Shown here one piece after another: positions 49,912-58,427 of a stretch of DNA of 64,000 nucleotides. Positions within the stretch are counted from its first letter, which is position 1, and each line of letters starts with the position of its first letter. The notes below the pieces were generated by a model. The model did no database searches. It was given only the letters and a program-made list of their open reading frames with translations, and had not been told where the DNA came from. The position numbers and the translations under genes are program-made. Source of the DNA: Halanaerobium praevalens DSM 2228 (GTDB lineage: Bacteria; Bacillota; Halanaerobiia; Halanaerobiales; Halanaerobiaceae); contig NC_017455.1 in NCBI RefSeq assembly GCF_000165465.1, forward strand, positions 1,550,001 through 1,614,000, given 5' to 3'.

Positions 49912-51387
49912 TTAAATAATAGTATCTTTTCTACTTCCAAGATAAAAAGCAGCTAATAAAACTAAGGCAACAGCAACCCAACCAAAAGTTATCACTTCCG
50001 CTAAGGCATAACCTCCATAAACTGTACTAAATTCTGAAACTACATTTTGCAATAAACCAAAACCAATTAAAATCGGACTAACAAATTTAACTAATACTTT
50101 CCAAATTGGTCCAACCTGCAGATCAGAACTAGGATTCATATTATCTTTAATTTTATCTAAATCAAAAGCATAACTTAAAACTAACATTTCTACAAATCCA
50201 ACTGTTAATAAGCCAAAAATATTAACAAAATGATCAAAAATATCTAAAATAGCTAAACCACCTTGAGTTACCATTGGTATACCCATTAAAAAACCTAAAA
50301 TTGAAACCATTGTAACTGCCTTTTTCCGACTTAAACTAAAGTTATCAATTAGAGATGAAACAACTGACTCGATTAAAGACACACTTGAAGAAAGTCCAGC
50401 AACTGTTAAAGATAAAAAGAAAAATAAACCAAAAAGTTGGGGAACGGCAGGTAAAAGATTAATTGCTTTCGGAAAAGCAATAAAAGCTAAACCAATACCA
50501 GAAGTCGCAACTTCTGCAACTGATACTCCTTGTGCTTGAGCCATATAACCTAAAATACCAAAAACTCCCAAACCAGCAATTATAGCAAAAATAGCATCAG
50601 CAAAAGCTGCTATTACACCATTTTTAATTACATCTGATTTTTTAGGCAAATAACTGGAATAAGCAATCATAATTCCAAAACCAAGACTTAAAGTAAAGAA
50701 AACCTGACCGAAAGCATCTAACCAAATACCTAATTCAAAAATCCTACTAAAATCAGGTGCTAAAAATGCTTTGATTCCAGCCATTGATCCTGGTAAAGTT
50801 ATTCCTCTAATTACAATTATTAAAAGCATTGAAGCAAGTAAAGGCATAAATATTTTACTAGCTTTTTCTATCCCTTTTTGAACTCCACCTGCAATAATAA
50901 AATAGTTAATTAACCAAACTGCAACTAAAGCAATAAAAATAGGCCATTGAATACCACCTAAATTAAAAGCACTACCTGAAAAATTAAGAAACTCGCCAAA
51001 GAAATAAGTTTCTGGATTTGCAGTCCAACCTAAACTAAATGATTTAAAGACAAATAATAAACTCCACGCTATAATAACAATATAATAAACTACAACTGTA
51101 AAGGCTACTAAGACTGACCACCAGCCTACCCATTCAAATTTTTTGGAAACTTTGCGAAATGAACTTGGAGCAGATTTTCTAGTAAAAAAACCAAAACCCA
51201 TTTCTAATAATAAAAGTGGAATACCGGCAGTTAAAAGAGCAAATATATATGGGAATAAAAAAGCTCCACCCCCATTTTCATATGCCATATAAGAAAAACG
51301 CCAAATATTACCTAAACCTACTGCTGAACCAATTGTAGCTAAAACAAATCCAAGTCGACTACCCCATTGATCACGATTCTGTTCCAT
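49912..51387 (-). CDS. Sodium-dependent transporter, NSS/SNF family
   Basis: Carrier of 491 residues with about 12 membrane spans. The unwound TM1 motif SAVGLGNIWRFSYMAYENGGGAF is typical; it lines the Na+ and substrate sites. Bacterial members carry amino acids such as Leu, Trp or Tyr. Divergent from a second NSS gene at 51732 and only distantly similar to it. Na+-coupled uptake suits a saline habitat. Minus-strand promoter TGGAAA-17-TATAAT (51557-51585) gives a leader of about 160 nt. Substrate unknown. Confidence 0.93.
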   Translation of the reverse strand: MEQNRDQWGSRLGFVLATIGSAVGLGNIWRFSYMAYENGGGAFLFPYIFALLTAGIPLLLLEMGFGFFTRKSAPSSFRKVSKKFEWVGWWSVLVAFTVVVYYIVIIAWSLLFVFKSFSLGWTANPETYFFGEFLNFSGSAFNLGGIQWPIFIALVAVWLINYFIIAGGVQKGIEKASKIFMPLLASMLLIIVIRGITLPGSMAGIKAFLAPDFSRIFELGIWLDAFGQVFFTLSLGFGIMIAYSSYLPKKSDVIKNGVIAAFADAIFAIIAGLGVFGILGYMAQAQGVSVAEVATSGIGLAFIAFPKAINLLPAVPQLFGLFFFLSLTVAGLSSSVSLIESVVSSLIDNFSLSRKKAVTMVSILGFLMGIPMVTQGGLAILDIFDHFVNIFGLLTVGFVEMLVLSYAFDLDKIKDNMNPSSDLQVGPIWKVLVKFVSPILIGFGLLQNVVSEFSTVYGGYALAEVITFGWVAVALVLLAAFYLGSRKDTII

Positions 51388-51731
51388 TTTATTTCCTCCC
51401 TCTCTACTTTCTACTCATTTTTTACCTGATCATTAAAACTAAGTTAATCTCTTAAATAAAAGATTATTTCTACTCATCTACTCATAATTCTAAAATTGTT
51501 TTTAAATAATTTTAGAATTATATACTCCTCTTAACTAATATCATCAGGTTGAATGTATTATAACAAATTAATTAGATAATTTCCAGTTTTTAAATAAAAA
51601 AACAAGTTTTAAAAATTGAAAATATAATTTATTAAGCCTCCAAATCTAAAATCATTGATGCTCATCTACTAATATGATAAAATAAGAAGGAATGCTAATA
51701 TTTAAAGATCAAAATAAGGAGGATTAATAAG
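51388..51731. promoter_or_regulatory. Divergent NSS intergenic region with two promoters, a hairpin and repeats
   Basis: No gene is seen. Minus promoter at 51557-51585 (TATAAT at 51557-51562), plus promoter TTGATG-17-TAAAAT at 51655-51683. In the minus leader there is a 12-bp-arm hairpin (51486-51497 with 51508-51519) and several copies of TCTACTCAT (51409, 51470, and a CATCTACT variant at 51476); CTCATCTACT recurs at 51661-51670 inside the plus promoter. These repeats could be a shared operator. I match no known riboswitch. Confidence 0.55.
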
Positions 51732-53057
51732 ATGGAAAGAGAAAATTGGACCTCTAGATTAGGTTTTATCTTAGCCGCATCTGGGTCTGCTATAGGTTTA
51801 GGTAATATTTGGCGTTTTCCTTTTGTTACTGGTACAAATGGAGGCGCAATTTTTATTTTAATTTATTTAGCTTCTATTTTGTTTATTGGTTATCCAATTT
51901 TAGTTTCAGAAATGTCATTTGGACGTTTTACTTCGAAAAATCCAATTGGTGCTTTTAAAAAAATTGCTCCAAAAACTGCCTGGCCTTGGGTTGGTGCCCT
52001 AGGTGTTTTATCTGGCTTTACTATTTTAAGCTATTATTCGGTAGTAGCTGGTTGGGGAATGGCTTATATTGTTAAATCAATAAATTTTACCGCAGAAAGT
52101 AATTTTCCCGCTATTTTTTCAACTCACATTAGTAGTTTAGCTGAACCAATTTTATGGCATGGGATTTTTATGTTTTTAACAATCGCAGTTATTGGTGCAG
52201 GTGTGGTTAATGGTATTCAAAGATTAGTTAAGGTTTTGATGCCTATTTTATTTGTAATAATGTTTTTGTTAATTATTCGTTCTGTTACACTTGAAGGTGC
52301 AGCTGCTGGGCTTGAATTTTATTTAAAACCAGATTTTTCTGCAATTACTTTTCAAACTTTTACTGATGCAATATCTCAAGCCTTTTTCACTTTAAGTCTT
52401 GGAATGGGAGCTATTATTACTTATGGAAGTTATTTAAGTGAAAAAGAAAGTATTAATGAAAGTGCAGGCTATGTTCTAATTTTTGATACAGCAGTAGCTT
52501 TATTAGCAGGATTTGCTATTTTTCCAGCAGTTTTTGCTTTTGGATTAGATCCAGCATCTGGACCTGGTTTAACCTTTATTACCTTACCTGCTGTTTTTAC
52601 CCAAATGCCTTTTGGTATCTTTTTTTCTGTTATATTTTTTCTACTTTTAACAATTGCTGCTCTAACATCTTCAATTTCAATGCTTGAAGTCGTAGTTTCA
52701 TTTTTAATTGATGAATATAATTGGCAGAGGAAAAAAGCATCATATTTAATGGGCTTTTTAATTTTTCTAGTTGGAATCCCACCATTGCTGGGTTATAGTT
52801 CTTTTTCTAATTTTAGTTTTTTAGGAATGGATGTTTTAGATACCTATGATTGGTTCTCTAATTATATTTTGTTACCTGGTTGTGGCATTTTAACTTCCAT
52901 TTTTGTAGGCCATATTTGGGGCATAGAAAATCTAACTAAAGAAGCAAATAAAAATAGTCGTTTTAAAATGGGAAGTATTTATGCTTTACTCTTAAAATAC
53001 ATTGTACCAGCAGTTGTTTTATTTATGATGATTTTTAATATTTATCAAACAGTTTAA
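51732..53057 (+). CDS. Sodium-dependent transporter, NSS/SNF family (second)
   Basis: Carrier of 441 residues, about 11-12 spans, opening with the same fold motif SAIGLGNIWRFPFVTGTNGG. It is 50 residues shorter than its divergent neighbour, mostly at the C-terminus, a length typical of the MhsT/TnaT type with 11 spans. AAGGAGG site before the ATG. Substrate probably an amino acid; not specified by sequence. Followed by a methyltransferase gene 18 bp on, possibly cotranscribed. Confidence 0.93.
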   Translation: MERENWTSRLGFILAASGSAIGLGNIWRFPFVTGTNGGAIFILIYLASILFIGYPILVSEMSFGRFTSKNPIGAFKKIAPKTAWPWVGALGVLSGFTILSYYSVVAGWGMAYIVKSINFTAESNFPAIFSTHISSLAEPILWHGIFMFLTIAVIGAGVVNGIQRLVKVLMPILFVIMFLLIIRSVTLEGAAAGLEFYLKPDFSAITFQTFTDAISQAFFTLSLGMGAIITYGSYLSEKESINESAGYVLIFDTAVALLAGFAIFPAVFAFGLDPASGPGLTFITLPAVFTQMPFGIFFSVIFFLLLTIAALTSSISMLEVVVSFLIDEYNWQRKKASYLMGFLIFLVGIPPLLGYSSFSNFSFLGMDVLDTYDWFSNYILLPGCGILTSIFVGHIWGIENLTKEANKNSRFKMGSIYALLLKYIVPAVVLFMMIFNIYQTV

Positions 53058-53075
53058 TTATAGGGGGAAAATTTA

Positions 53076-54245
53076 GTGGAAAATATGGATTTATGTGTAC
53101 ATTATGATAATTGTGGAGGCTGTTCTAGCCAAGAAGTACCTTATTTAGAACAACTCGAAACTAAGAAAAACAAAATTTTAGAAATTTTTAAGGAAAAGAA
53201 TATAGAATGCGAGAATTTCGAAGGTATTTTAGCAAGTCCTGATATTTATGAATATCGTAATAATATGGAATTTAGTTTTGGTGATTTAAAAAAAGGAGGA
53301 AAATTACAACTTGGAATGCATCCAAGAGGTAAACGTTTTGATGTAATTACTGTTGATCAATGTCTTTTAGTTGATCAAGATTTTAGAAATATTTTAAGCA
53401 CTATTTTAAATTACTGTAGAAAAAATGAGTTTAAAAAATATCATATAAAACTAAGAACAGGTTTTTTACGTAATCTAGTGATTAGAAAGGGAATTAATAC
53501 TGGAGAAGTTATAGCTAATTTAATTACTACTAGCCAAGTTAAACATGATTTTAGTGATTTAACAGAAAGTTTAAAATCTCTCGATTTAAAAGGTGAACTT
53601 GTTGGTTTTGTTCAAACTATAAATGATGATTTTTCAGATCAGGTAAAATGTGAAGATTTAAAGATTTATCACGGCCGAAATTATTTCTATGATAAATTAT
53701 TAAAGAACAAATTTAAAATCAATTCTCTCTCCTTTTTTCAAACTAATACTAAAGGAGCAGAATTATTGTATGCTGAAGCTAAAAAGTATATTAGTAATGC
53801 TCAAAACAAAATTGTTTATGACCTCTATTGTGGAGCAGGAACTATTGCCCAGTCTATTGCTGCTGGAGCTGATCAGATTTATGGGATTGAAATTGATAAA
53901 AATGCTGCTAATCAGGCCTCAGAAAATGCTGATTTAAATAATGTCAAAAATACTAAATATTTAGCTGGTGATGTTTTGAAAAAAATAAATGAAATCGAAA
54001 AAGCAGCTGATCTTTTAATTATTGATCCACCAAGACCAGGTATTAATCCAAAAGCACTAAAGAAAATTGCTAAAATTGGGGCACCAGAGATTTTGTATAT
54101 TTCTTGTAACCCTAAAAGTTTAGCAATTGATTTAAAAGAATTAGAGAATTATAATTATAAATTAGAAAAGTTTAAAGCAGTTGATATGTTTCCACATACC
54201 AAACACGTAGAAATGATTAGTCTGTTAAAAAAAATTAGTAATTAA
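53076..54245 (+). CDS. TrmA/RumA-family RNA uracil-C5 methyltransferase
   Basis: SAM-dependent enzyme of 389 residues that methylates a uridine in rRNA or tRNA. An N-terminal 4Fe-4S site is suggested by Cys7, Cys13, Cys16 (CVHYDNCGGC) and a Cys near 88 (VDQCLL). The SAM motif is YDLYCGAGTIAQSIA, IIDPPRPG is motif IV, and the catalytic Cys344 is in YISCNPKSL. There is no N-terminal TRAM domain, so it resembles RlmC/RlmD lacking TRAM more than RlmCD. Start GTG 53076, 8 bp after AGGGGG; ATG 53085 is the alternative. Confidence 0.88.
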   Translation: MENMDLCVHYDNCGGCSSQEVPYLEQLETKKNKILEIFKEKNIECENFEGILASPDIYEYRNNMEFSFGDLKKGGKLQLGMHPRGKRFDVITVDQCLLVDQDFRNILSTILNYCRKNEFKKYHIKLRTGFLRNLVIRKGINTGEVIANLITTSQVKHDFSDLTESLKSLDLKGELVGFVQTINDDFSDQVKCEDLKIYHGRNYFYDKLLKNKFKINSLSFFQTNTKGAELLYAEAKKYISNAQNKIVYDLYCGAGTIAQSIAAGADQIYGIEIDKNAANQASENADLNNVKNTKYLAGDVLKKINEIEKAADLLIIDPPRPGINPKALKKIAKIGAPEILYISCNPKSLAIDLKELENYNYKLEKFKAVDMFPHTKHVEMISLLKKISN

Positions 54246-54273
54246 ATTATTTAATCAAGTATATTAATATCAA

Positions 54274-54313
54274 AAAATGGTCGCAAAATTTTAATTTTTT
54301 GCGACCATTTAAT
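54274..54313. terminator. Bidirectional terminator between the methyltransferase and mntP
   Basis: AAATGGTCGCAAAA-TTTTAA-TTTTTGCGACCATTT, 13-14 bp stem; serves both converging genes. Confidence 0.85.
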
Positions 54314-54326
54314 ATTTTAATTAAAT

Positions 54327-54887
54327 TTAAATAAATAAAATATTAATTCCAATTAATATTAAAATAATTCCACCTAAATAATCAGCATATTTTTCAACTA
54401 AGGCAATACATTTAATATAATTAATTATTTTAAAAGCAGCAAAAGTCATTAAGGCTGCTATTAAACCTATAATGAAAGAATCTTTTAGAATAAGTAAGTA
54501 ATTCAATTTAAAAAGTAAAGAAAAACCAGCTCCTAAAGCATCAATACTAACACTAATTCCAAGTACAATTAGTGTCCAAAAATTTAATTTTCGATAAATG
54601 CACTCTTCTCCATTTTTATAACCTTCTCTAAGTAAAATAAATCCTAAAAAAATAATAATAGTACCACTAAAATAATTAGAAATTCTAAAAAAATTAGCAT
54701 CAATATAGTTTCCTATTATTCCACCAAATAAAGCAAAAGCAAATTGGAAAAATCCAAAAGAAAAAATTATTTCTAATTTTTCTTTTAAATTTGTTTTAGT
54801 ACCACAACCAATAGCCATAGTTACTCCTGCTGCATCAAACGCCAATGCTAAAGCTACTAATATAATATTTATCTTAGTCCCCTCCAA
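54327..54887 (-). CDS. mntP: MntP-family manganese efflux protein, start codon uncertain
   Basis: Small membrane protein of up to 186 residues with six spans. Two half-repeats each have the family Asp motif: LALAFDAAGVTMAIG and GISVSIDALGAGFSL. The family exports Mn2+. The reading frame opens with TTG at 54887, but the only good ribosome site (GGAGGGG) starts inside that codon. At the normal distance the codon is ATA (54870-54872) followed by AATATTATA, which aligns with the usual MNI start of MntP. So either AUA is used, or the sequence has an ATG-to-ATA change. I list the longest frame. Confidence 0.85.
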   Translation of the reverse strand: MEGTKINIILVALALAFDAAGVTMAIGCGTKTNLKEKLEIIFSFGFFQFAFALFGGIIGNYIDANFFRISNYFSGTIIIFLGFILLREGYKNGEECIYRKLNFWTLIVLGISVSIDALGAGFSLLFKLNYLLILKDSFIIGLIAALMTFAAFKIINYIKCIALVEKYADYLGGIILILIGINILFI

Positions 54888-55039
54888 ATTATTAATCTGT
54901 GATAATTAAATATTAAAACTAACTACTCAATTACATATTATAAGAGATAAGCATTATTTATGCAATACCAAAAATTTCACTTTATTTAGAATCTCTGCTA
55001 TAATTAAAATGATAATTTTAAAAAAGGAGGTACTTATTT

Positions 55040-55450
55040 ATGGAAGCTAATAGTTTAAAAACAGCAAAATCTGCTATTAAAATGTCAATTTCAAGTCGGA
55101 GTGAAGAAAAAAAATTAAAAAAAGAATTTGCTAAAAAAGATATAAATACTGCTGCGGTTGATTTTGGTGGTGAATTTAATAGTTCAGTTCCCGAAATTAT
55201 TGAAAGAGCAGTAATTGCAGCTAAAAGAGAAAATATTATTGAAGCTTCTCATACTGATCAAGGAGCAGTTGCTGGAGCAGCTCATGATGCTTTAAGTCAA
55301 ATGATGCCTAGAACTATAGGGTTAAATGTTGGTGGTAAAATTGGTATTGCTCGAAGTGGAGAACATATAGTAGTTGCAATATTTTTTGGAGTAGGGATGT
55401 TTAATCTAGATGAAGTAACTGTAGGACTTGGTCACCGCTCTCTAAAATAA
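55040..55450 (+). CDS. hutP: HutP-family RNA-binding antiterminator
   Basis: Protein of 136 residues of the HutP family, as found in clostridia. In B. subtilis HutP binds L-histidine and Mg2+, then hut mRNA, and blocks a terminator. Recognisable segments: AAVDFGGEFNSSVPEIIERAVIAAKRENII, EASHTDQGAVAGAAHDAL, and GLNVGGKIGIARSGEHIVVAIFFGVGMFNLDEVTVGLGHRS. No histidine-utilisation gene is nearby. Instead, 33 bp after its stop begin a promoter, a leader and a terminator ahead of an ABC importer, the likely target. Own promoter with TATAAT near 55000; GGAGG site. Confidence 0.78.
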   Translation: MEANSLKTAKSAIKMSISSRSEEKKLKKEFAKKDINTAAVDFGGEFNSSVPEIIERAVIAAKRENIIEASHTDQGAVAGAAHDALSQMMPRTIGLNVGGKIGIARSGEHIVVAIFFGVGMFNLDEVTVGLGHRSLK

Positions 55451-55483
55451 AATTTTTAAATAACCATATTTTAAAAACTATAT

Positions 55484-55513
55484 TTGACAAAAGCGTTAAC
55501 ATAATAGTATAAT
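55484..55513 (+). promoter_or_regulatory. Promoter of the leader-ABC importer unit
   Basis: TTGACA (55484-55489), 18-bp spacer, TATAAT (55508-55513); transcription would start near 55520. Confidence 0.72.
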
Positions 55514-55519
55514 GTAGAA

Positions 55520-55657
55520 AATCAAATAACTGGTAGGATGGTAATACGGTAGGAGAAAATTGTAGCTAAGTTCTGGTAATTATTAAAACAAGGGGTTTTT
55601 ATACCTAATTTTAATTGCTAGAGTTACTTAAACACTCCTTTATGGGGTGTTTTTTTA
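55520..55657 (+). ncRNA. Leader RNA with alternative antiterminator and terminator
   Basis: About 135 nt of untranslated leader. The terminator is AACACTCC (55631-55638), loop TTTAT, GGGGTGTT (55644-55651) and a T-run. An earlier AAGGGGT (55590-55596) can pair with ACTCCTT (55634-55640), which would open the terminator stem, so two exclusive folds exist. AACTGGT (55528) can also pair with ACCAGTT (55670) near the gene start. No T-box (AGGGTGG...) or known riboswitch core is seen. Control by the adjacent HutP protein is inferred; NAG triplets with regular 4-nt spacing, the known HutP site, are not evident. Confidence 0.65.
55631..55657 (+). terminator. Attenuator terminator before the ABC importer
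   Basis: 8-bp stem (one G-T pair), 5-nt loop, then seven T. It lies 37 bp before the binding-protein ATG. Confidence 0.88.
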
Positions 55658-55693
55658 TTATTCCCACCACCAGTTAGAAAGGGGAATAAAAAA

Positions 55694-56662
55694 ATGAAAA
55701 ATAAGATTTTATTTATTATGTTTCTAGTATTTGCTTTAATTTTAGGCTTAAGTTTAGCAGTAGGGGCAGCAGAATATCAAATTGGAATTTCACAATTTGT
55801 TGAACATCCAGCTCTAGACGCAGCACGTGAAGGTTTTATAGAAGGGCTTTTTGAATCTGGATTCAAAGAAAAAGAAGTTAAATTCTTAATTCAAAATGCT
55901 CAAGCAGATATGCCAACAGCTCACTCTATTGCTCAAAAATTTAAGAATTCAAATTTGGATTTAGTCTTAGCAATTGCAACTCCAAATGCTCAAGCCGCTG
56001 CAAATGTTATTAGTCAAACACCTATTCTTTTTACAGCTGTAACTGATCCAGTAAAAGCTGGGATTGTTAATAGTATGGAACTTCCAGGCTCAAATTTAAC
56101 TGGTACTACTGATCTCAATCCTGTGATAGAACAAATTAAATTAATTAGAGAATTTATTCCAGAAATTAAAAATTTAGGAGTTCTATACAATCCAGGTGAA
56201 ATTAATTCAGTTGTTCAAATTGACCTAGTTAAACAAATAACTGATAAATTAGAAATCAAACTTCATCAAGGTACAGTTAGTAATAGTAGTGAAGTAAGTC
56301 TTGCTACTTCAGCTTTAATAGGTAATGTTGAAGCAATTTATATTCCAACTGATAATATAATAGTTTCTGCTTTACCTTCTGTTTTAAAACTAACTAATCA
56401 AAATAAAATTCCTGTATTCGCTTCAGAAAATGCTCATGTTAAACAAGGGGCAGTTGCAACTTTAGGAATTGATTATCGATTATTAGGTAAACAAACTGGA
56501 AAAATGGCAGCAAAAATACTAAAAGGAGAAAAAACTGCAAAAATGGCAGTGGAAAGTTCAAATAAATTAAAATTATACTTAAATACTAAAGCTGCTGAAA
56601 AATTGAAAATTAAAATACCAGAAGCAGTGCTTAAAAGAGCTGATATTATTTATAATAAATAA
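55694..56662 (+). CDS. ABC importer substrate-binding protein (PF04392, TrpX-like)
   Basis: Exported binding protein of 322 residues with a signal peptide (cleavage after about Ala27, AVGAAEY) and no lipobox Cys. The family pattern is plain: GISQFVEHPALDAAREGFIEGL, VLAIATPNAQAAANV, TPILFTAVTDPVKAGIV and GSNLTGTTDLNPV. Members bind aromatic or other amino acids (TrpX) or unknown ligands. It is the first gene of a three-gene importer behind a leader attenuator, next to hutP. If HutP here senses histidine, the ligand could be histidine; TrpX similarity would favour tryptophan. Unresolved. Confidence 0.88.
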   Translation: MKNKILFIMFLVFALILGLSLAVGAAEYQIGISQFVEHPALDAAREGFIEGLFESGFKEKEVKFLIQNAQADMPTAHSIAQKFKNSNLDLVLAIATPNAQAAANVISQTPILFTAVTDPVKAGIVNSMELPGSNLTGTTDLNPVIEQIKLIREFIPEIKNLGVLYNPGEINSVVQIDLVKQITDKLEIKLHQGTVSNSSEVSLATSALIGNVEAIYIPTDNIIVSALPSVLKLTNQNKIPVFASENAHVKQGAVATLGIDYRLLGKQTGKMAAKILKGEKTAKMAVESSNKLKLYLNTKAAEKLKIKIPEAVLKRADIIYNK

Positions 56663-56696
56663 TCTTAATTAAATTATTTAAAATAGGAGGTGTTTT

Positions 56697-57563
56697 ATGA
56701 ATCTTAGTTTTGCAATTACGTCTATAGAACAAGGTTTAGTTTTTGGAATTATGGCTTTAGGTGTTTTCATTTCTTTTAAAATTTTAGATTTTGCTGACTT
56801 AACTGTGGATGGAAGTCTACCTTTGGGAGCTGCAGTTTCAGCTAGATTATTAACTTTAGGCTTAAATCCCTTAGTTTCACTTGGAGCAGCTGTTATAGCT
56901 GGAGGATTAGCAGGAGCTATTACTGGTTTTTTAAATACAAAATTAAAAATCGCTCCTCTTTTATCAGGTATTCTAACAATGACTTCTCTCTATTCAATTA
57001 ATTTAAGAATTATGGGTAGACCCAACATACCTTTAATTGGAAAAGAAACAATTTTTTCTATTCTTAAGCAAATAGGAATTCCTTATCCCTGGAATAATTT
57101 AATTCTTTTAATTTTAGTTATTCTTGCTGTGAAATTAGTTTTAGATGCTTTTTTAAAAACCCAAATTGGTTTTGCACTTAGAGCCACTGGTGATAATCCA
57201 CAAATGATAAGAAGTATGGGAATTAGTACAAATTCAATGAAAATGTTAGGACTTATTCTTTCTAATGCTTTAGTTGCACTTTCAGGTGCCTTAGTTGGTC
57301 AATATCAGGGATTTGCTGATGTTAATATGGGGGTTGGAACTATTGTAGCTGGTTTAGCTTCTGTAATTATTGGAGAAGTAGTAATTGGTAAAAAATCAAT
57401 AATGATTACAACAATGGGAGTCATAGTAGGTTCTATTCTTTATCGTTTTAGTATTTCTATTGCACTTAATTTAGGCTTAGCTGCCTCTGATCTAAAATTA
57501 TTAACTGCAATATTAGTTGTAATTTTCTTATCGACTCCAAAAATAAAAAAAGCATTGAGGTGA
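56697..57563 (+). CDS. ABC importer permease (TrpY-like, branched-chain type)
   Basis: Membrane permease of 288 residues, about nine hydrophobic spans, of the BPD_transp_2 group used with PF04392 binding proteins. Motifs: KILDFADLTVDGSLPLGAAVSA near the start, KLKIAPLLSGILTM, and the ATPase-contact segment FALRATGDNPQMIRSMGI. AGGAGG site before the ATG; 4 bp separates its stop from the ATPase gene. Confidence 0.9.
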   Translation: MNLSFAITSIEQGLVFGIMALGVFISFKILDFADLTVDGSLPLGAAVSARLLTLGLNPLVSLGAAVIAGGLAGAITGFLNTKLKIAPLLSGILTMTSLYSINLRIMGRPNIPLIGKETIFSILKQIGIPYPWNNLILLILVILAVKLVLDAFLKTQIGFALRATGDNPQMIRSMGISTNSMKMLGLILSNALVALSGALVGQYQGFADVNMGVGTIVAGLASVIIGEVVIGKKSIMITTMGVIVGSILYRFSISIALNLGLAASDLKLLTAILVVIFLSTPKIKKALR

Positions 57564-57567
57564 TAAC

Positions 57568-58365
57568 ATGCTAAATATCAAAAATTTAGAAAAAATTTTT
57601 TATAAAGGTACTCCAAACGAGAATATAGCAATTAACAAATTAGATTTAACTGTTAATAAAGGAGACTTTATTACAATAGTAGGTAGTAATGGAGCAGGAA
57701 AATCAACACTTTTAAATTCTATAGCTGGAGTTTTTCCAGTTGAAAATGGGTCTATTATTTTAGATAGTCAAGATATTACTAAAAAATCAGAATATAAATG
57801 TGCCCAAAAAATTGGTAGGGTTTTTCAAAACCCTTTAGCTGGTACTTCACCAGAAATGACAATTGAAGAAAATCTATCACTTGCTATTTCTAAATCAAAT
57901 AATCTTTCTTTAAAATGGGGACTAAATAAAAGTAAAAGAAAAGTTATGAACAAACATCTTAAAAAAATTGATTTAGGATTAGAAAAAAGACTAACAACTA
58001 AAGTTAAACTTTTATCAGGAGGACAAAGGCAAGCCTTAACTCTTTTAATGGCTACTGTGGCTAATCCTAGTCTGCTTCTATTAGACGAGCATACTGCTGC
58101 TTTAGATCCTGCTACAGCAATTAAAATTAAAAATGTAACTGCTGAATTAGTTAATGAGAATAATATTACTACTTTAATGATTACACATAATATGGAAGAT
58201 GCGATTAAAATGGGGAACCGTTTAATTATGATGGATGGTGGTCATATTATTTATGATATCAAAGCAGAAGAAAAAGAAAATTTAACTATTAAAAAATTAC
58301 TGAAGATGTTTGAAATTAAACATGGTGGCAAGTTTAATAATGATAGAATGCTACTTTCAGTTTAA
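57568..58365 (+). CDS. ABC importer ATPase (TrpZ-like)
   Basis: ATPase of 265 residues. Walker A GSNGAGKST, Q-loop RVFQNPLAGTSP, signature LLSGGQRQALTLLM, Walker B LLLLDEHTAALDP (His after Glu is seen in this subfamily), H-loop MITHNMEDA. Last gene of the unit; terminator at 58378-58414. Confidence 0.93.
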   Translation: MLNIKNLEKIFYKGTPNENIAINKLDLTVNKGDFITIVGSNGAGKSTLLNSIAGVFPVENGSIILDSQDITKKSEYKCAQKIGRVFQNPLAGTSPEMTIEENLSLAISKSNNLSLKWGLNKSKRKVMNKHLKKIDLGLEKRLTTKVKLLSGGQRQALTLLMATVANPSLLLLDEHTAALDPATAIKIKNVTAELVNENNITTLMITHNMEDAIKMGNRLIMMDGGHIIYDIKAEEKENLTIKKLLKMFEIKHGGKFNNDRMLLSV

Positions 58366-58377
58366 ATAATTAGATAT

Positions 58378-58414
58378 TAAAAGGGCTCCCTCTTTATCTT
58401 AGGGAGCCCTTTTA
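58378..58414. terminator. Bidirectional terminator between two ABC units
   Basis: AAAAGGGCTCCCT-CTTTATCTT-AGGGAGCCCTTTT, 13-bp stem with T-runs in both directions. Confidence 0.9.
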
Positions 58415-58427
58415 ACTTATAAATTTT

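Noticed and set aside
55520-55657. T-box leader before the TrpX-like ABC importer
   Set aside because: Leader is too short and lacks the T-box sequence AGGGTGGNACCGCG; GGATGGTAATACGG near the 5' end is only a chance resemblance.
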